Positions 60,966-64,000 of a stretch of 64,000 nt of DNA are shown one piece after another. The notes under the pieces are model-generated. The model was not told where the DNA came from. It ran no database searches and saw only the letters and a program-made list of their open reading frames with translations. Source of the stretch: Laspinema palackyanum D2a (GTDB lineage: Bacteria > Cyanobacteriota > Cyanobacteriia > Cyanobacteriales > Laspinemataceae); NCBI GenBank assembly GCA_025370845.1, contig JAMXFF010000032.1:31425-95424 (forward strand). The letters are read 5' to 3'. The translations under genes and the position numbers were made by a program. The number at the start of each line of letters is the position of its first letter. Position 1 is the stretch's first letter.

Positions 60966-61278
60966 TAAAACTGCATCTCCGGTTCCCTCCCCTTGGCAAG
61001 GTCCGGGTTAGGGTGGGGTCCTCCTGACGTGGCTTGCGCCACGTCAGGAAGAATGAGTGGGTGGAGGGTCCTCGGGGGATTGGCGGTAAGCGGAAGCTCT
61101 CCCGTAGGGAATCGCACGTTACGAAGAAAGAGGTTGGCATCCGGCTCCATACAGGCGCGATCATCTCAAAGAGTGCGTTATGTGGCGATCGCCCAAGAAG
61201 AACCCCACCCTAACCCGGACCTTGCCAAGGGGAGGGGACCGGAAGTGCAGTTAAGTGTGAAAAACCTACTCTTGTAAG
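60966..61278. repeat. Long palindromic element, copy 3 (left end worn)
   Basis: The left side starts AAAACTGCATCTCCGGTTCC and the right side ends CTACTCTTGTAAG as in the other copies, but the outer left repeat is lost. Here the left arm reads GGCAAGGTCCGGGTTAGGG where the other copies have GGCAAGGGGAGGGTTAGGG, and the right arm carries the matching change (CCCTAACCCGGACCTTGCC). A single 33-bp GCGGTAAGCGGAAGCTC unit is at 61083-61115. It sits between two genes expected to be co-transcribed. Confidence 0.8.
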
Positions 61279-61342
61279 CTCCTATCTTATCTCTCCCTTG
61301 CCCATCCTGTTCCTCTTGCAACTGGAAACCTTTACATCTAAT

Positions 61343-62143
61343 ATGGCTGTTCAATCTCCCAAACTGTTCCGATTTTCGACCTGGGGACCCTGGATCGAAG
61401 TCCTCGCGATTTTAGCTTGGGGTATATTACTCCTCAAATATTGGGTGAGTGGGGAATTAAATATCCTCATTCACCCCAATTTCTTTGCCCTCACAAACGG
61501 GACTGGGGTGTTCTTGATTCTGCTTGCCTGCTATAAGGCGGCACAATTGGTCTATCAACAGTGGCGATCGCGACGGGTGCGGAATCGAAGGGGGAGCACC
61601 GCAACCCCCGAGATGCAGCATATTACCCTGTTTCCTCCGGGATGGAGTGCGACGTTGCTCTTAGTCACGGCAATTCTCGGGTTCCTAATCAGTCCGAGAG
61701 TCTTTGCCAGCGATAAGGCAATGATGCGGAATGTCAACGATTTTTTACCCGTCACCCAATCCCAACCCCAAGCGTTTCGCACAGCCAGAAAACCCGAGGA
61801 GCGATCGCTCATTGACTGGGTACGCACATTAACCGTTTATCCCGAACCCGATGCTTATACCGGACAACGGGTCAATGTCCAAGGGTTTGTCATTCATCTC
61901 CCAGACTTGCCCGAAGACTACCTGTTAATCTCTCGCTTTGTGATTACCTGTTGTGCGGCAGATGCCTATCCCGTCGGGCTGCCCGTGAAATTATCCCAAA
62001 GTCGCGCCGCCTATCCGCCTGATACTTGGTTAGAAATCCAAGGGGAAATGAGTACGGAAGTTTTAGAAAATCGCCGTCAATTGACCATTGTAGCGAATTC
62101 AATTGAAGAAATTCCCGAACCCCGAAATCCTTATGAATATTAA
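61343..62143 (+). CDS. TIGR03943/DUF1980 protein, partner of the UPF0718 permease
   Basis: The protein has 266 aa from ATG 61343. Two N-terminal hydrophobic helices (about residues 15-35 and 45-68), a basic loop and a third helix (about 98-115) anchor it. The C-terminal domain is extracytoplasmic and beta-rich, with GQRVNVQGFVIHLPDLP and the hallmark FVITCCAADAYPVGLPV, then WLEIQGEMS. These proteins are encoded next to UPF0718 permeases in many bacteria (YcgR-YcgQ pairs in Bacillus), which fits the order here. The transported compound is unknown; the Cys pair suggests a metal or thiol role (inference). Confidence 0.85.
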   Translation: MAVQSPKLFRFSTWGPWIEVLAILAWGILLLKYWVSGELNILIHPNFFALTNGTGVFLILLACYKAAQLVYQQWRSRRVRNRRGSTATPEMQHITLFPPGWSATLLLVTAILGFLISPRVFASDKAMMRNVNDFLPVTQSQPQAFRTARKPEERSLIDWVRTLTVYPEPDAYTGQRVNVQGFVIHLPDLPEDYLLISRFVITCCAADAYPVGLPVKLSQSRAAYPPDTWLEIQGEMSTEVLENRRQLTIVANSIEEIPEPRNPYEY

Positions 62144-62163
62144 TTGATGGGTTTCCCTGAACT

Positions 62164-62195
62164 AAAAACCAGGTGAGTTAACTCACCCGGTTTTT
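62164..62195. terminator. Bidirectional intrinsic terminator
   Basis: AAAAACCAGGTGAGTT and AACTCACCCGGTTTTT pair over 15 of 16 positions, with A-tract and T-tract on the two sides. It lies between the convergent TIGR03943 and DUF3082 genes and can end both. Confidence 0.85.
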
Positions 62196-62283
62196 AGCCT
62201 CCACTTTTTATATATAGCGGTTGCTGGAATTATGAGTTACAGGGATTCCACAGGAGTGTCTTCCCCAGTTTCTGCCCGACAAT

Positions 62284-62613
62284 TTAGGATTTTTTGGTAA
62301 TTTTTTGAAACAACAGTTGCAGTCCCAGACAAAATAAACCCAAGGCAGCAAAGGCAAAGATAAAGGTTGCCAGGGTACTCACCCCGGTGACTAATGTCCG
62401 AACTGCGGCGGAAATATTCACGGCGATCGGATTATCCGAGTGAATCGGTTTGTTGGCAAAGGTGGAGGCGATCGCCTGGGTGAGCATCATACAGGCATAA
62501 GCAAATCCTCCAGAAATCAATGAACCCATAAAGCAACGCATCAGTGTGGGTTGAACGGGTTCTTCATGAGTCACGGAGAGCGGGTTGGGTTGAGTCGGTG
62601 TGGGATTAGTCAT
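62284..62613 (-). CDS. DUF3082 small membrane protein
   Basis: The protein has 109 aa. After a Pro/Thr-rich start, it has two hydrophobic helices: CFMGSLISGGFAYACMMLT (about residues 28-48) and LATFIFAFAALGLFCLGLQL (about 82-101), ending with a basic tail (QKITKKS). The pattern fits the cyanobacteria-specific DUF3082 family, of unknown function. The ATG lies only with a weak ribosome site. It converges with the TIGR03943 gene on a common terminator. Confidence 0.75.
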   Translation of the reverse strand: MTNPTPTQPNPLSVTHEEPVQPTLMRCFMGSLISGGFAYACMMLTQAIASTFANKPIHSDNPIAVNISAAVRTLVTGVSTLATFIFAFAALGLFCLGLQLLFQKITKKS

Positions 62614-62964
62614 GAATTTTCTATAGTGAATGGACTGTTTAAATTTTAACGTTTGGATTTGGATATAGCAGTTCCCGGATCATGAGGTTACACAGGCTTA
62701 AAAGCATCATTATTCACTGAATCCCACAAGTGCCCCTGTCCATCCTACTACTTGCCCCACTTTTTTAGGTCCCTCCCTTAGACAAGCTATAAACCCCTAT
62801 CGCAATTCATCCAACCAGGCCCTAATAATCGCTCAGAGGTCAGTTATCAGTACGAAGCAAGCTAAAAAAGAGTGAAGCGAAGGATTAATCAAATCGACTT
62901 CGTTTCACTCTAAATAATGGGTTGATTTATAAATTAACCGATACATTTCAGCCGTTCAATACGG
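62614..62964. other. Intergenic region with a degenerate TATAGC-type element end
   Basis: TATAGCAGTTCCCGGATCAT (62663-62682) is close to TATAGCGGTTCCCGGACTCA at 63921 and to TATAGCGGTTGCTGGAATTA at 62214. Otherwise there is no gene or clear hairpin in these 351 bases. Confidence 0.45.
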
Positions 62965-63920
62965 CTAAACTAGGGCCAATTCATTGGAAAAATCTGGGGG
63001 AAGAATGTCAAAAGATTCGCTGGTTGCCCGTGCAGGATTCGAGGCTGCAAGGGGCATGGCAGTTGATGTCGTGATAAAGGGATGAGGTAAATCTGCATTG
63101 GGGCCACGTCGCAGGTCCAGTGAGATGGAATCGAGTGCGCCTGCCAATCCGAATGCTCCAGCATTATTGATAACTGTGGCCGTTAAATTCTGGCTAACAG
63201 TTTCATAAAATTCGTTAGGATTGGCATAATTCGTCAGATAATCTTGGGTAAAGTTAACCAGGGGTCTAATATCAGGAAAGGCTTCTAAGTTATCAACAAA
63301 ATCCAGAGTCAGTATCCCATCGGCAACAGTACCCCCTTGGACGGGTATTAACAAATCTTCCAATTCTAATTGGACAATTTGCTGGTTATTTCCTGCTGCG
63401 GTTCGTGTGTTTTCACTGACAAAGGTATAAGGTAAAACGGCAATGGGTTCCCGGGTTAGGCTGATGGAGAGGGAATCCATTGTTCCTGATAGTCCTAATC
63501 CTGCGGCATTATTGAAAATCTCTGCCGTCAAATTCTTGCTGATGTTTTCATAAAGATCGTTAGGATTGGGATAATTGCCCAGATAGGATTTGATAAAGTT
63601 GGTTACCGGGGTAATATCAGGAAACGCTCCTAAACCGTTTACTTGATCGATGGTAAGCACAACATCGTTGACTGTTCCGCCTTGCACAGGTACAAACAGA
63701 TCTGCAATTTCGACCTTTACAATTGAGTCATAACCCACTCCAGAAGTACCGATCGATGTAACGGTAAACGGATGAGGTAAAGCTGCATTAGGACCCCGTT
63801 CCAGTTCAACGGAGAGGGAATTGAGTGATCCGGCTAATCCGAAGGCTCCAGCATTATTGAGAATTGTCGCCGTTAAATTCTGAGTGACATTTTCATAGAA
63901 GTCGTTAGGATTGGCATAAG
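62965..63920 (-). pseudogene. Repeat protein of unknown function, 5' end lost
   Basis: The frame encodes about 320 residues: two full repeats of roughly 110 residues and most of a third. Each unit contains NPND/EFYE.(I/V)S.NLTA, GLxGxxDSLS(I/L)xL, an LPhxF strand and LLIPVQGGTVxDGILTLD. The tail is short and Pro/Ser-rich. At the upstream end the repeat is abruptly replaced after TYANPN by a TATAGCGGTTCC sequence, and a stop codon comes 50 bases later with no ATG between. The gene is thus probably cut by an insertion; an internal GTG start at 63738 could give a 257-aa product. I do not recognise the family. Confidence 0.6.
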
Positions 63921-64000
63921 TGGTATAGCGGTTCCCGGACTCATGAGGTACAATACATAGGAGAACTGACTCATCTTAACCATCCGAATCTATCATGAAA
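63921..64000 (+). mobile_element. Putative left end of an IS element (possibly IS630-like)
   Basis: TATAGCGGTTCCCGGACTCA begins where the repeat gene breaks off. Worn copies of the same end lie at 62214 and 62663 and, as a miniature element, at 18076-18186. AGGAG occurs at 63959-63963, and an ATG AAA start codon lies at 63995, the last bases of the window, as expected if a transposase gene starts there. The transposase itself is outside the window, so the family is a guess. Confidence 0.4.

Overview
The window looks like part of the chromosome of a filamentous, probably Oscillatoriales-type cyanobacterium. The evidence is the very frequent HIP1 octamer GCGATCGC, an acyl-lipid omega-3 desaturase (DesB type), and cyanobacteria-typical families (DUF928, DUF3082, CHAT-TPR proteins, CHASE2 cyclases, NACHT-WD40 and kinase-WD40 proteins, Uma2 and Rpn-type nucleases). 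The genus is an inference; no rRNA or tRNA gene was seen.

Layout. 0-6 kb: the end of an SDR gene, an unusual membrane signal peptidase I, a small outer-membrane-like protein and an RDD-pentapeptide membrane protein. 6-10 kb: a membrane GTPase and desB. 10-14 kb: a truncated B12-radical-SAM remnant, two opposed arrays of REP-like palindromes and a large RTX/Calx-beta surface protein. 14-20 kb: leuS, an Rpn-family nuclease-like gene, IS debris and an M23 peptidase homologue whose HxH motif reads QxQ. 20-31 kb: one co-directional minus-strand block of a two-partner-secretion haemagglutinin-like exoprotein, a TPR-CHAT protease, a DUF928 protein and a CHASE2-histidine kinase-receiver-adenylate cyclase. 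31-34 kb: a phosphoketolase-like enzyme. 34-38.5 kb: a decayed zone with two broken Uma2 genes, a gloB scrap, a methyltransferase and a haem-oxygenase-like diiron protein. 38.5-48 kb: a TonB-like protein, a predicted 33-aa peptide, a 1731-aa PAS hybrid kinase and a receiver-GAF-GGDEF protein. 48-54 kb: a GTPase overlapping tail-to-tail with a 1414-aa STAND (NACHT-WD40) protein. 54-59 kb: a kinase-WD40 protein and two proteins sharing one sensory domain but ending in histidine kinase or GGDEF. 60-62 kb: a UPF0718 permease and its TIGR03943 partner. 62-64 kb: DUF3082 and a repeat protein apparently cut by an IS end at the window edge.

The genes are mostly signalling (cAMP, c-di-GMP, phosphorelay, Ser/Thr kinase) and cell-surface or secretion functions. 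The least expected content lies between genes. There are four families of palindromic or TIR-bearing short elements: an approximately 80-bp TIR element with 3-bp duplications and a filled and an empty site both present in the window; an approximately 330-bp long palindrome with approximately 10-bp flanking duplications and covarying arms; GTAG-hairpin REP-like units whose stems covary; and a TATAGCRGTYCC-ended family. No complete transposase gene is present that could drive any of them.
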